Assembly (NCBI RefSeq): GCF_001431625.1 | Contig: NZ_LLXT01000091.1 | Location: 1 to 64,000 of the forward strand | Length of the DNA: 64,000 bases | Source of the DNA: Stenotrophomonas geniculata ATCC 19374 = JCM 13324 | Lineage (GTDB): Bacteria > Pseudomonadota > Gammaproteobacteria > Xanthomonadales > Xanthomonadaceae | Direction: 5' to 3' | In this document: positions 46,187 to 53,849 of the stretch, piece after piece | Position numbering within the stretch: position 1 is the first letter of the stretch | Layout: each line of letters starts with the position of its first letter | Program-made: the position numbers and the translations under genes | The notes under the pieces: generated by a model | What the model was told of the DNA's origin: nothing | The model's database searches: none | Seen by the model: only the letters and a program-made list of their open reading frames with translations

Positions 46187-49105
46187 TCAGTACTTCCAGG
46201 TCAACGCCAGGCGCGCGGTGCGGCCCGGGGCCGGCATCACGCCCAGAGCGAGCGGATCCAGGTAGTAGCGGTCGGTCAGGTTGTCCACGCCCGCTTCCAC
46301 CGACAGCTGGTCGTTGAAGCTCCAGCTGGCAAACAGGTCCACCAGCGTCGTTGGCCGGTACAGCTGCTGGATCGCCGACAGGCCCACGTTCCAGTCCTTG
46401 TCCAGCTTGCTGATCGGGCCGGCGTTGTGGACCACGCGGGTGCCGAAGGTCAGGCGCTCGTCGAACAGGCGCGAGCCCAGCGTCAGATTGACCATGTAGC
46501 GCGGCGGATTCTGTGTATTGGTGTACGACCCCTCGAATCCGCCGTCCACGCAGTCCGGCGTGTTGGCCAGTTCATCGTTCTTGCGCTGTGCACCATAGGC
46601 GCGGCGCTCTGCGGCGATGTCCGGCGCGCAGGTCTTGGCCTTGAAGTAGTAGTGCGCGGAAAGATCGGCAAACACCTTGCCGCTGTCATAGCTGGACTGG
46701 AACTCCATGCCCGAGACCTTGAACTGGTCGACGTTGCGGATCAGGCCTGCCGACAGCGTGCGGTAGTCACGGGTGATCAGGTCGTCGATGCGGGTATCGA
46801 AGTACGCCAGCTTCAGCGCAAGGCGGTCGCCAGCGGTGAACAGGTCGTAGCGGATGGTGCTGGCACCGATTTCCCAGCTGCGCGCACGCTCCGGCTTCAG
46901 CTCGCCCACCGGCTTGGCGGCAGTGAACAGGCCCAGCGTGGTCTCGAACAGGCTCGGCAGCTTGGTGCCTTCGGCGTACTTCACGTAGACCATGGTGTCT
47001 TCGCTGAAGCGATAGGCCACGCTGGCGGTCGGCGAGAACGCGGTGTCACGACGGCGGATAGGCTGCGACCAGGTCCAGCTGACCGGCACTTCCAGGTCCT
47101 GCGCCTTGCCGGCGTCGTAGAAGTTCCAGCCACCGATGTCGCCCACCGTGCCCTTCTTGTACGGCGAAGCCAGCAGCGACTCCTGGGTGAAGTTGCCGTT
47201 GGCGTCCGGGTACCAGTTCAGCAGCGCGATGCGCTTGGCCCGCCACGACGGCAGCGCCGGGTTGCCATTGAGCAGTTCGGTGTAACGGTACTGGCCCTGT
47301 ACCTCATAGGCGTCGGGCGTGGCCAGGCGGTTGCGGTCATGCACATCCACGCGGTTCCAGCGTCCGCCGGCCAGCAGTTCCCAATGCTCATCGGGCTGCC
47401 ACTTCAGCGAGGCCACGGCACTGTATTCCTTGCGCTCGGCGTTGCGCAGGAAGCGGTTGTTGACCAGATCGTCGTGCATGACCGGCCCCGAACTGCCCGG
47501 CGCGATGTCTTCGTCGCTGTAGGACAGGCCGTAGTCGAGGGTGAACGCACCAGCACGAGTGTCGAACTTCGAGGTGTTGCTGGCATCCAGGCCGAAGCGC
47601 TTCTGTCGCAGCGGATTGCGGTAGGCATCCTTGTAGCCGGGGTCGCCGCTGAAGCTGGGCGCGTCATACCACTCGGTGCGGCGGTCGAAGTACCACGGGG
47701 TGATGCCGGTCAGGCTGTTGTACATCACGCTGTCGGTATCGGTGTATGTGGCGTTGACACGCAGGTCGACCAGATCGCTGTCCGGATTGAAGCGGTAGCG
47801 CAGGGTGTAGCTGTCCATGTCGACATGGCCCGGGTCCCACTGCGGAATGCGATCGCGGTCGACGCGGATGATCTGCGAGGCCATGATCTCGCCGGCGGTG
47901 CCTTCGTAGCGGCGGTAGCCCGCTTCCAGCGTCTGCGCATCGTCGATGCGCCAGGTGCCCTTGAGCAGCGCCGACTTCGAACGCGACGAGGTGTTGAACA
48001 CTTCGGTACGCGGCGGATTCAGCGGTGCCAGCGTGCGACGGGTCTGCGGGAAGTCGTCGTAACCGTGTTTGCCGGAGAAATAGTTGCCGTTGTCGCGGTA
48101 AGCATAGGCGGCGACCAGATCGAAGCGGTCCCAGTGACCGGCTGCGGCCACGTTGAAGAACTGGCTGCCGGTGGCGCTGCGGTCGGAACGCGGCGCGGCG
48201 CTATAGGACGGCAGGTTGTTGGCGCTGGCGTTGGCCAGGCCGCCACGCACGCGTACGCCGAAGTCACGGCCTTCGCGCAGCACGTCACCGATCTTCAGCG
48301 TCTCCATCTCGACCACGCCACCGATGCCACCGGAGGCGTTGGCCTGCAGGCTCGGGCCCTTGGTGATGGTCAGGCTGGAGATCAGGTCCGGGTCGAGGTA
48401 GGTGCGCTGTGACTGGCCGGCATAGCCGCGGTAGGTATCCATGCTGGACTGGCCGCCATCGATGATCACCGGCACGCGGCCCTGGCCCTGGATACCACGG
48501 ATGTTGACGTCGAACCCATTGCCCACGCGCGGGTCACCGGCGGTGACACCGGCCACGCCCTTGACGATGTCGCCGTTGGAAGTGCCGCGGAAACGTTCCA
48601 GGTGCGTGCGGCTGAGCGTGGTGGTGGAGCCCACACTGCGATAGCTGTCGAGCAGGCGCGCCTCGTCGCTGGTCGCGCCACTGTCGACGCGGTCGCCGGC
48701 CACGCTGAGCGTGTCGGTGACGATCACACCGCTGTCGGCCTGCACCAGCGTCGCCGCTTCCAGAGTGACTGCATCTGCGCTGACGCGGCGCACCGCCAGG
48801 CCACTGCCCTGCAACAGCTGCTGCAGCGCCTCGTTGGCCGGCAGGCTGCCATTGACCGCACGCGAGGTTACGCCCTGGGCCAGGGTGGCCGGATACACGA
48901 CCTGCACGCCGGACTGGCGCATATAGCTGCGCAGCGCTTCATCCAGCGGCTGCGCTGAAATGTCGAAGCGCTGCACGGCAGCGTGGTTGCCGGTGGCGCT
49001 CTGTGCCAGCACGGACGGTGCGGCGCTGGCCAGGCCGGCGGCCAGCAGGGCGATGCACAGGCGGGACGGGCGCAGCGCGCGGCCCGGGCGGTGGGAGTCG
49101 AACAT
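46187..49105 (-). CDS. TonB-dependent haem/haemoprotein receptor with STN domain
   Basis: This 972-residue outer-membrane receptor has a signal peptide to about residue 34, an STN signalling domain (FDISAQPLDEALRSYMRQSG, residues 42-110), a plug (VAGVTAGDPRVGNGFDVNIR, GQGRVPVIIDGG), a 22-strand barrel and the terminal aromatic LALTWKY. The barrel resembles the haemoglobin/haem receptor group; the usual FRAP and NPNL boxes are degenerate (KLPSLFET; GELKPERARSWEIG). STN plus FecI/FecR next door means surface signalling; hemO nearby indicates haem as cargo. The start is ATG 49105. Confidence 0.9.
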   Translation of the reverse strand: MFDSHRPGRALRPSRLCIALLAAGLASAAPSVLAQSATGNHAAVQRFDISAQPLDEALRSYMRQSGVQVVYPATLAQGVTSRAVNGSLPANEALQQLLQGSGLAVRRVSADAVTLEAATLVQADSGVIVTDTLSVAGDRVDSGATSDEARLLDSYRSVGSTTTLSRTHLERFRGTSNGDIVKGVAGVTAGDPRVGNGFDVNIRGIQGQGRVPVIIDGGQSSMDTYRGYAGQSQRTYLDPDLISSLTITKGPSLQANASGGIGGVVEMETLKIGDVLREGRDFGVRVRGGLANASANNLPSYSAAPRSDRSATGSQFFNVAAAGHWDRFDLVAAYAYRDNGNYFSGKHGYDDFPQTRRTLAPLNPPRTEVFNTSSRSKSALLKGTWRIDDAQTLEAGYRRYEGTAGEIMASQIIRVDRDRIPQWDPGHVDMDSYTLRYRFNPDSDLVDLRVNATYTDTDSVMYNSLTGITPWYFDRRTEWYDAPSFSGDPGYKDAYRNPLRQKRFGLDASNTSKFDTRAGAFTLDYGLSYSDEDIAPGSSGPVMHDDLVNNRFLRNAERKEYSAVASLKWQPDEHWELLAGGRWNRVDVHDRNRLATPDAYEVQGQYRYTELLNGNPALPSWRAKRIALLNWYPDANGNFTQESLLASPYKKGTVGDIGGWNFYDAGKAQDLEVPVSWTWSQPIRRRDTAFSPTASVAYRFSEDTMVYVKYAEGTKLPSLFETTLGLFTAAKPVGELKPERARSWEIGASTIRYDLFTAGDRLALKLAYFDTRIDDLITRDYRTLSAGLIRNVDQFKVSGMEFQSSYDSGKVFADLSAHYYFKAKTCAPDIAAERRAYGAQRKNDELANTPDCVDGGFEGSYTNTQNPPRYMVNLTLGSRLFDERLTFGTRVVHNAGPISKLDKDWNVGLSAIQQLYRPTTLVDLFASWSFNDQLSVEAGVDNLTDRYYLDPLALGVMPAPGRTARLALTWKY

Positions 49106-49281
49106 GGGGAACCTGTCAGGTAATCGGTGCCGCAGGCGCGGCGTCATCCGCAACACGGGCGGACACGGCGACGTACGTGGCGGCGGCGGGTACGTTCGCG
49201 TGGTAAGACGGTTGGGCGCGCGGCAACCCCAAGAGCGATTTGCGGTCGCGGCAGGTGCCGACCGGCCGGTGATCGTGGTGG

Positions 49282-49337
49282 GTGCCGACCGTTGGTCGGC
49301 ACACTGGGACCTTCATCCACGCATGGCGTGGATCTAC
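49282..49337. repeat. Two stem-loop repeats between receptor and fecR
   Basis: 49282-49302 is GTGCCGACC-GTT-GGTCGGCAC. 49315-49337 is a SMAG element with its GTAG head on the minus strand at 49337-49334; its TAG is the stop codon of fecR. The rest of 49106-49281 shows nothing coding. Confidence 0.85.
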
Positions 49338-50293
49338 TGGTGAACGATGGCGACGCCGAGCGGCAGGCGGGTGACCTGCAGACCTGCTGTTGCGGCCAGT
49401 GCATCCAGCGCCTGCTCCGGGCGATCGATGCGCAATGCGGCACTCACTGCGGGTAGTCGCGACAGATCGCCGCGCACGAAGGTCGGGCCGGCGCGGTAAC
49501 GCCCCACCCATTGCACGGCGTCGGCGACGCTGGCCTGCTCCAGCAGCAGCTCGCCCTGCCGCCACGCGCCGACGCTGTCGGCAGCCACATCCCGCAGACG
49601 CGTCACGCCGCTGTGCTCGCCATAGACCGCACGCTGGCCCACCTGCAGATAGGTCCAGCCACCGTCGGCCGGGCTGGCCACGCGCACCCTGCCCTGCCCG
49701 ACCTGGGTTTCAACCTGGTCATCGCCGCGCGCGACGGTGAACGCGGTCGAGATGTCCTCGATCACGCCGTTGCCCGCACGCACGCTGAAACGTCGCTGCG
49801 CATCCGGGCTGACCTCGAACCAGGCACGCCCACGCAGCAGCTCGATCTCGCGTGCATGTGCATTGAAGCGCACGGCAATCGCACTGTCCGCATCCAGCAC
49901 TGCGCGGCTGCCATCGGGCAATTGCACGTTCTGCACGACGTGCGTGCTGCGATGGTCGGCCTGCAGCCGCAACCAGGCCTCCGGCCATGCCACCAGCATC
50001 GCCAGCGCGGCTGCAGCGGCCATTGCCCAGCGCATTCGATGCGGCCGCGGGCGTTCGGCGGGCCGGACCTGCGGGCGTGGCCCGACACTGCGCCACAGCG
50101 CGCGCTCGTGTTCGAAGGCGCGTCGGTGCCCCGGTTGTGCCAGCCAGCGCTCGAACTCGTGCATGCGCCCTTCGCCGATGTCACCCGAGGCCAGCCACGC
50201 GATCCAGCCCCGGGCCTGTTCGGCCAGGGCATCGTCATTGGCGGCGGGCAGCGTGTTCGGCGGGCTCATCGGCTGGCGGACAGGCGCATTCAA
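49334..50293 (-). CDS. fecR: FecR family anti-sigma/sigma-regulator protein
   Basis: This 319-residue inner membrane protein has an N-terminal cytosolic domain (ARGWIAWLASGDIGEGRMHE, FERWLAQPGHRRAFEHERAL), one transmembrane helix near residue 95 (MAAAAALAMLVAWPEAWL) and a periplasmic FecR domain (LPDGSRAVLDADSAIAVRFN, LLRGRAWFEVSP, LEQASVADAVQWVGRY). It would relay the receptor STN signal to FecI. The stop TAG is inside a SMAG element. It follows fecI by 80 nt. Confidence 0.94.
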   Translation of the reverse strand: MNAPVRQPMSPPNTLPAANDDALAEQARGWIAWLASGDIGEGRMHEFERWLAQPGHRRAFEHERALWRSVGPRPQVRPAERPRPHRMRWAMAAAAALAMLVAWPEAWLRLQADHRSTHVVQNVQLPDGSRAVLDADSAIAVRFNAHAREIELLRGRAWFEVSPDAQRRFSVRAGNGVIEDISTAFTVARGDDQVETQVGQGRVRVASPADGGWTYLQVGQRAVYGEHSGVTRLRDVAADSVGAWRQGELLLEQASVADAVQWVGRYRAGPTFVRGDLSRLPAVSAALRIDRPEQALDALAATAGLQVTRLPLGVAIVHQ

Positions 50294-50373
50294 GCGCGGG
50301 CGGAGGAACTAGACCGCATCCACGGTCCAGTGATCAAGACGTTTCAGCGAGGGCCAGCCCCAAGCCGGGGCCA

Positions 50374-50874
50374 TCATCGGCCGCTGCGTGCCCAGGCCAG
50401 GCGCTGCAGGGCGGTGCGCACATGGTTTTCGACGGTCGTCACCGACACCCCGAGACGGCGGGCGATCTCGGCCTGGGTCAGGCCCTGCAGGCGGTTGAGC
50501 CGGAAGATGGTGCGGGTCGGCTCCGGCAGGTGCCCCGCCGCATCGAGCACCCGCTGCAGCTCGTCCTGTGCCATGGCCTGTTCCTCGGTCGAGATGACCT
50601 CGTCCGGCCCCCACAGGTAGTGGTCGGCCAGCAGGCGGTTGCGCCGGGTCGATTCGCGGCCGTGGTCGGTGGCCAGGTTGGCGGCCAGCCGGTACAGATA
50701 GGCCCGCGGGTTGTCGATGGCCTGGCTGTCGTCGACCCCACGGGCCTTGAACCATACGGCCTGGATCACGTCCTCGGCACCATTGTCTCCGCCGAGGATG
50801 CGCTGCACCCGGCGCAGCAGTGCCGGCCGCTCACGGATCAGCAGTTCGGTAAGGGAGGCGGCATTGGAGGACAT
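50374..50874 (-). CDS. fecI: ECF sigma factor, FecI type
   Basis: This 166-residue sigma factor has region 2 (GDNGAEDVIQAVWFKARGVD, NPRAYLYRLAANLATDHGRE) and region 4 (LPEPTRTIFRLNRLQGLTQA, EIARRLGVSVTTVENHVRTA). It would direct transcription of the receptor gene when FecR signals haem. A Fur-type box lies 51 nt upstream of the start, so expression is expected under iron limitation. Confidence 0.94.
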   Translation of the reverse strand: MSSNAASLTELLIRERPALLRRVQRILGGDNGAEDVIQAVWFKARGVDDSQAIDNPRAYLYRLAANLATDHGRESTRRNRLLADHYLWGPDEVISTEEQAMAQDELQRVLDAAGHLPEPTRTIFRLNRLQGLTQAEIARRLGVSVTTVENHVRTALQRLAWARSGR

Positions 50875-50924
50875 GCGCGGAACCGGGACGACAGACGGAA
50901 GGCGCCGCGCATGCTACTCCGTTA

Positions 50925-50947
50925 ATGCGAATCAGTCACGTTCGCAT
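50925..50947 (-). promoter_or_regulatory. Predicted Fur box upstream of fecI
   Basis: An inverted repeat with 7-bp arms ATGCGAA and TTCGCAT is separated by 9 nt. It matches the ATGCGAAT-type Fur sites of gammaproteobacteria. On the minus strand TGACTG and TAGCAT 16 nt apart form a plausible fecI promoter overlapping it, so Fur-Fe would block RNA polymerase. Confidence 0.65.
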
Positions 50948-51420
50948 CAGTGGATGCAGCCGGTCAGCCCGTCATAGACGCTCTCCGACGTGCCGGGCAA
51001 CGGATCATGCAGCGGATTACGGGCCGCCAGCGCCGCATGGAAGTCCTCAACCGGGGTGCCAGGCACCAGCGGCAGCCGGCATAGCCAGGTCGGTTGCCGG
51101 GCCACGATCGCACCGTCGTTCCGCGACACGGCCAGGTCACTGGCGGCAAATGCCCAGAGGCACTCACGCACCGTGCCGCGCACCGCATCCACTGAACACC
51201 GCAGGCGCAGCGCCCGGATGTCGCTGTACTCGCCCTCGCAGAAGGTGTCGCCGCAGATCCTGTCGAAGCCATGCTGCAACCGGCCTTCCAGGGCAAAGAA
51301 GCGGTCCCAGTTGGCTTCCTGGTGCGGATAGTCGATCAGGTCCACGTAGGGAAAGGCCTGGGCGGCGGGCGCGATCAGCAGCGCGCAGAACAGGCCGAGT
51401 GACAGGGCGGATGGTTTCAT
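50947..51420 (-). CDS. Exported protein of unknown function
   Basis: This 157-residue protein has a signal peptide (MKPSALSLGLFCALLIAPAA, cleavage after AQA). The mature part is cysteine-rich: DRICGDTFCEGEYSDI, LRCSVDA, RECLWAF, WLCRLPL, TGCIH. YVDLIDYPHQEANWDRFFAL starts the mature domain. Six or seven cysteines suggest periplasmic disulfides. I do not recognise the family. GAGGAG before ATG 51420 is a good ribosome binding site. Confidence 0.78.
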   Translation of the reverse strand: MKPSALSLGLFCALLIAPAAQAFPYVDLIDYPHQEANWDRFFALEGRLQHGFDRICGDTFCEGEYSDIRALRLRCSVDAVRGTVRECLWAFAASDLAVSRNDGAIVARQPTWLCRLPLVPGTPVEDFHAALAARNPLHDPLPGTSESVYDGLTGCIH

Positions 51421-51603
51421 GCGGGAACTCCTCGGGTAGGTGCATCCAGCCTGCGCGCGCACGCCGCCCGGCCCCATCGGTCAACCCCGGCCCGCCGGGT
51501 CGGCGCCTTCCACGCCCTGCCGTCGGCCCCCTCCCCTGCACAGCGCCCGGCAAAGGCATAAAATGGGGGGCTATCCGTCTATATCCCCCACTTGGAGCAC
51601 ACC

Positions 51604-52140
51604 ATGGGTCTGGAACTCGTCTCGCCCGGCAAGAACCCGCCGGAAGAAATCAACGTCATCATCGAGATCCCGAAGGACTCGGAGCCGGTGAAGTACGAAG
51701 TGGACAAGGAAACCGGCGCGATCTTCGTCGACCGCATCCTGTCCACCCCGATGCGCTACCCCTGCAACTACGGCTACGTGCCGAGCACCCTGTGCGGCGA
51801 CGGCGATCCGGCCGACGTGCTGGTGGTGCTGCCGCTGCCGCTGGTGCCGGGCTCGGTCGTGCGCTGCCGTCCGGTCGGCGTGCTGAAGATGAGCGATGAG
51901 GCGGGCAGCGACGAGAAGATCCTGGCCGTGCCGGTGTCGAAGATCTTCAGTGGCTACGCCCACGTCGAAGACATCGCCCAGGTGTCCAGCCACTGGCTGG
52001 AGCGCATCGGCCACTTCTTCGAGCACTACAAGGACCTGGAGAAGGGCAAGTGGGTCAAGCTCGACGGTTGGGGCGGCGCCGCTGAGGCCAAGCAGATCCT
52101 GATCGAGGCGCACCAGCGCCATCTCGACAGCAAGGCCTGA
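51604..52140 (+). CDS. ppa: Inorganic pyrophosphatase
   Basis: This is the soluble family I pyrophosphatase of 178 residues. Active-site motifs are EIPKDSEPVKYEVDK, DRILSTPMRYPCNYGYVPST, GDGDPADVLVV (the DxDPxD signature) and GWGGAAEAK. The start is ATG 51604 (MGLELVSPGK); an ATG 12 nt upstream in frame is unlikely. TAAAAT at about 51558 may be its -10. A GC-rich hairpin follows the stop. Confidence 0.96.
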   Translation: MGLELVSPGKNPPEEINVIIEIPKDSEPVKYEVDKETGAIFVDRILSTPMRYPCNYGYVPSTLCGDGDPADVLVVLPLPLVPGSVVRCRPVGVLKMSDEAGSDEKILAVPVSKIFSGYAHVEDIAQVSSHWLERIGHFFEHYKDLEKGKWVKLDGWGGAAEAKQILIEAHQRHLDSKA

Positions 52141-52151
52141 GCCTGAACCGG

Positions 52152-52181
52152 ATCGCTCCGGCGGCACCCCGCCGGAGCGAT
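52152..52181 (+). terminator. Hairpin after ppa
   Basis: A 13-bp perfect stem ATCGCTCCGGCGG/CCGCCGGAGCGAT lies 11 nt after the ppa stop. No T-run follows, so it may stabilise the 3' end rather than terminate. Confidence 0.5.
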
Positions 52182-52292
52182 GCGGGTCACGTTTCATGAC
52201 GACGGCACATCACTCTTGCCGCCGTATTAGGTAAATTGCGTCACTTCACACGTCGTCGACATCCATCGTCGAGACAGCCAGGGGAATGTGTC

Positions 52293-53414
52293 GTGCGTAT
52301 TCTGCTTGTTGGGGATGCAGCCAGCCTGCCGGCTGAGCTGACCGAATTCATTGCCGATCTTGGGGAAGACTGGCAGCCGCTGACCGCCACCGATGGCCAG
52401 ACCGCGATGACCGCGGTGGCCACGCAGGGCGTGGATGCGGTGATCGTCTGCCCGCAACTGCCGGATCTCAATGCCACCACGCTGCTGGGCCAGATCCGGA
52501 CCTTGCGCCCGGAAACCATCCGCATTGCGCTGGTGGACGCCCAGCACGGCAACCGGCCGCCGCCGGCACGCCTGATCGGCGTGGCCCACCGCTTCCTGCC
52601 GTTGCCGCTGGCACCGGAAGTGTTGCTGGAAGCGCTGACCAGCCTGGAAGAGCTGCGTGAAGTGCTGGACAGCCCTCGCCTGCGCGACGCCATCGGCCGT
52701 ATCGAGAAGCTGCCCTCGCCGCCGCACCTGTACCTGAGCCTGACCCAGGCACTGGAACATGACGACGACGCCGACAGCGCCGACGTCGCCAAGCTGGTGG
52801 CCGCTGATCCGGCGATCGCGGCCAAGGTGCTGCAGCTGTCGAACTCGGCGTTCTTCAGCCAGGGCCGCACCATCGCCGACCTGCGCACCGCCGTGACCCG
52901 CCTCGGCCTGTCGACGCTGCGCGATCTGGTACTGGCCAGCGAGGTGTTCTCGGCACCGACACTGTCCACGGCCGAGCGCAATTCACTACAGCAGCGCGCC
53001 CTGCTCGCCTCGCGGCTGGCGGCACGCCTGCTGCCCGAATCCAGCGCCGAACTGGGCGCGACCGCCGCGCTGCTGGCCGACATCGGCCTGCTGCTGCCCG
53101 GCGTGCGCAACGAGCGCAGCGAACCGTCGCTGGCCGGTGACACCCGCCCGGGCCACGCCGAAGCCGGTGCCTATCTGCTCGGCCTGTGGGGCCTGCCGAT
53201 GCCGATCATCGAGGCGGTGGCGTTCCATCTGCAGCCGCAGCGTGCCAATACACGCAGCTTCTGGGTGACCGGCGCAGTGCACGTGGCACTGGCACTGGTC
53301 AATGGTGATCCGGTGGACGAGGACTACCTGCAGCGCGCAGGTGTTCTCAACAGGCTGCCGCAGTGGCGGGAGCATGCCAACAGCCTGATGGGACTGGTAC
53401 CCAGCGAGATCTGA
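52293..53414 (+). CDS. HDOD domain protein with pseudo-receiver
   Basis: This 373-residue protein starts with a receiver-like fold (VRILLVGDAASLPAELTEFI) that lacks the phospho-acceptor Asp: the position reads VIVCPQLPD with Cys53. Residues about 135-330 form an HDOD domain (LPSPPHLYLSLTQAL, LVAADPAIAAKVLQLSNSAF, RLGLSTLRDLVLASEVF). HDOD proteins relay signals without phosphodiesterase activity and often regulate motility or c-di-GMP responses. The start is GTG 52293 with AGGGGA 7 nt upstream; an ATG at 52236 is far from any receiver alignment. Confidence 0.88.
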   Translation: MRILLVGDAASLPAELTEFIADLGEDWQPLTATDGQTAMTAVATQGVDAVIVCPQLPDLNATTLLGQIRTLRPETIRIALVDAQHGNRPPPARLIGVAHRFLPLPLAPEVLLEALTSLEELREVLDSPRLRDAIGRIEKLPSPPHLYLSLTQALEHDDDADSADVAKLVAADPAIAAKVLQLSNSAFFSQGRTIADLRTAVTRLGLSTLRDLVLASEVFSAPTLSTAERNSLQQRALLASRLAARLLPESSAELGATAALLADIGLLLPGVRNERSEPSLAGDTRPGHAEAGAYLLGLWGLPMPIIEAVAFHLQPQRANTRSFWVTGAVHVALALVNGDPVDEDYLQRAGVLNRLPQWREHANSLMGLVPSEI

Positions 53415-53440
53415 GCTGTCAACGCAGGAAGAACCTCGAA

Positions 53441-53466
53441 GGCGCGCCCAAAGGCGCGCCTTTTTT
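53441..53466 (+). terminator. Intrinsic terminator after the HDOD gene
   Basis: The 8-bp stem GGCGCGCC/GGCGCGCC with a CAAA loop is followed by six T. It lies 27 nt after the stop codon. Confidence 0.93.
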
Positions 53467-53469
53467 GCA

Positions 53470-53679
53470 TCAGCGCGCGCCGCAGGCATCCTGCACGCAG
53501 TGGCGATACTGCAGATCGCACAGGACCTTCGACTTGCCTGCAGCCAGGCATTCCTGACGCAGCTCCTCGCAGTACAGCCCGCCCCCACAGACGCCACCGG
53601 TCTAGGCAAACACCGCACCCACCAATGTTGCATAGATCAGTGCAGCAGCAGACAGTTTGTGCAACAGCGTGCTCTTCAT
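53470..53679 (-). pseudogene. Small secreted cysteine-rich protein interrupted by an in-frame amber codon
   Basis: The reading frame has 69 codons before a TGA at 53472-53470. Residues 1-25 are a signal peptide (MKSTLLHKLSAAALIYATLV, GAVFA). Codon 26 is TAG (53604-53602). The following 43 residues hold six cysteines (GGVCGGG, LYCEE, QECLAAG, VLCDLQ, RHCVQ, ACGAR). GGAGAG stands before the ATG. A CAG-to-TAG change right after the cleavage site would explain it. It is below usual gene-calling limits because of the stop. Whether it is dead or read through is open. Confidence 0.7.
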
Positions 53680-53789
53680 CGCTCTCTCCATGTGCAAGGG
53701 TCCGCAAGTGGACCCAGCAACTGTGTTGATTGCGACACGACAGGAACGTGACCTCCCTCACCTTCCAAGATATTTCGGAATTCCCCTAC

Positions 53790-53822
53790 AAAGAAAGAGG
53801 GCGGACCTTGCGGTCCGCCCTC
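53790..53822 (-). terminator. Intrinsic terminator of the second TonB-dependent receptor
   Basis: The 11-bp stem GAGGGCGGACC/GGTCCGCCCTC encloses a TTGC loop. On the minus strand it is followed by TTTCTTTG. It lies 28 nt after the receptor's stop codon. Confidence 0.88.
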
Positions 53823-53849
53823 CCGGTACTGCTGTCGCACTTCGAACTA

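Noticed and set aside
46127-48412. A 761-codon plus-strand frame across the haem receptor
   Set aside because: It is an antisense shadow of the receptor gene and starts inside a repeat hairpin.
53602-53604. In-frame stop in the small cysteine-rich gene read as selenocysteine, given the sel operon
   Set aside because: The codon is TAG, not TGA, and no SECIS-like hairpin follows directly; a point mutation is simpler.
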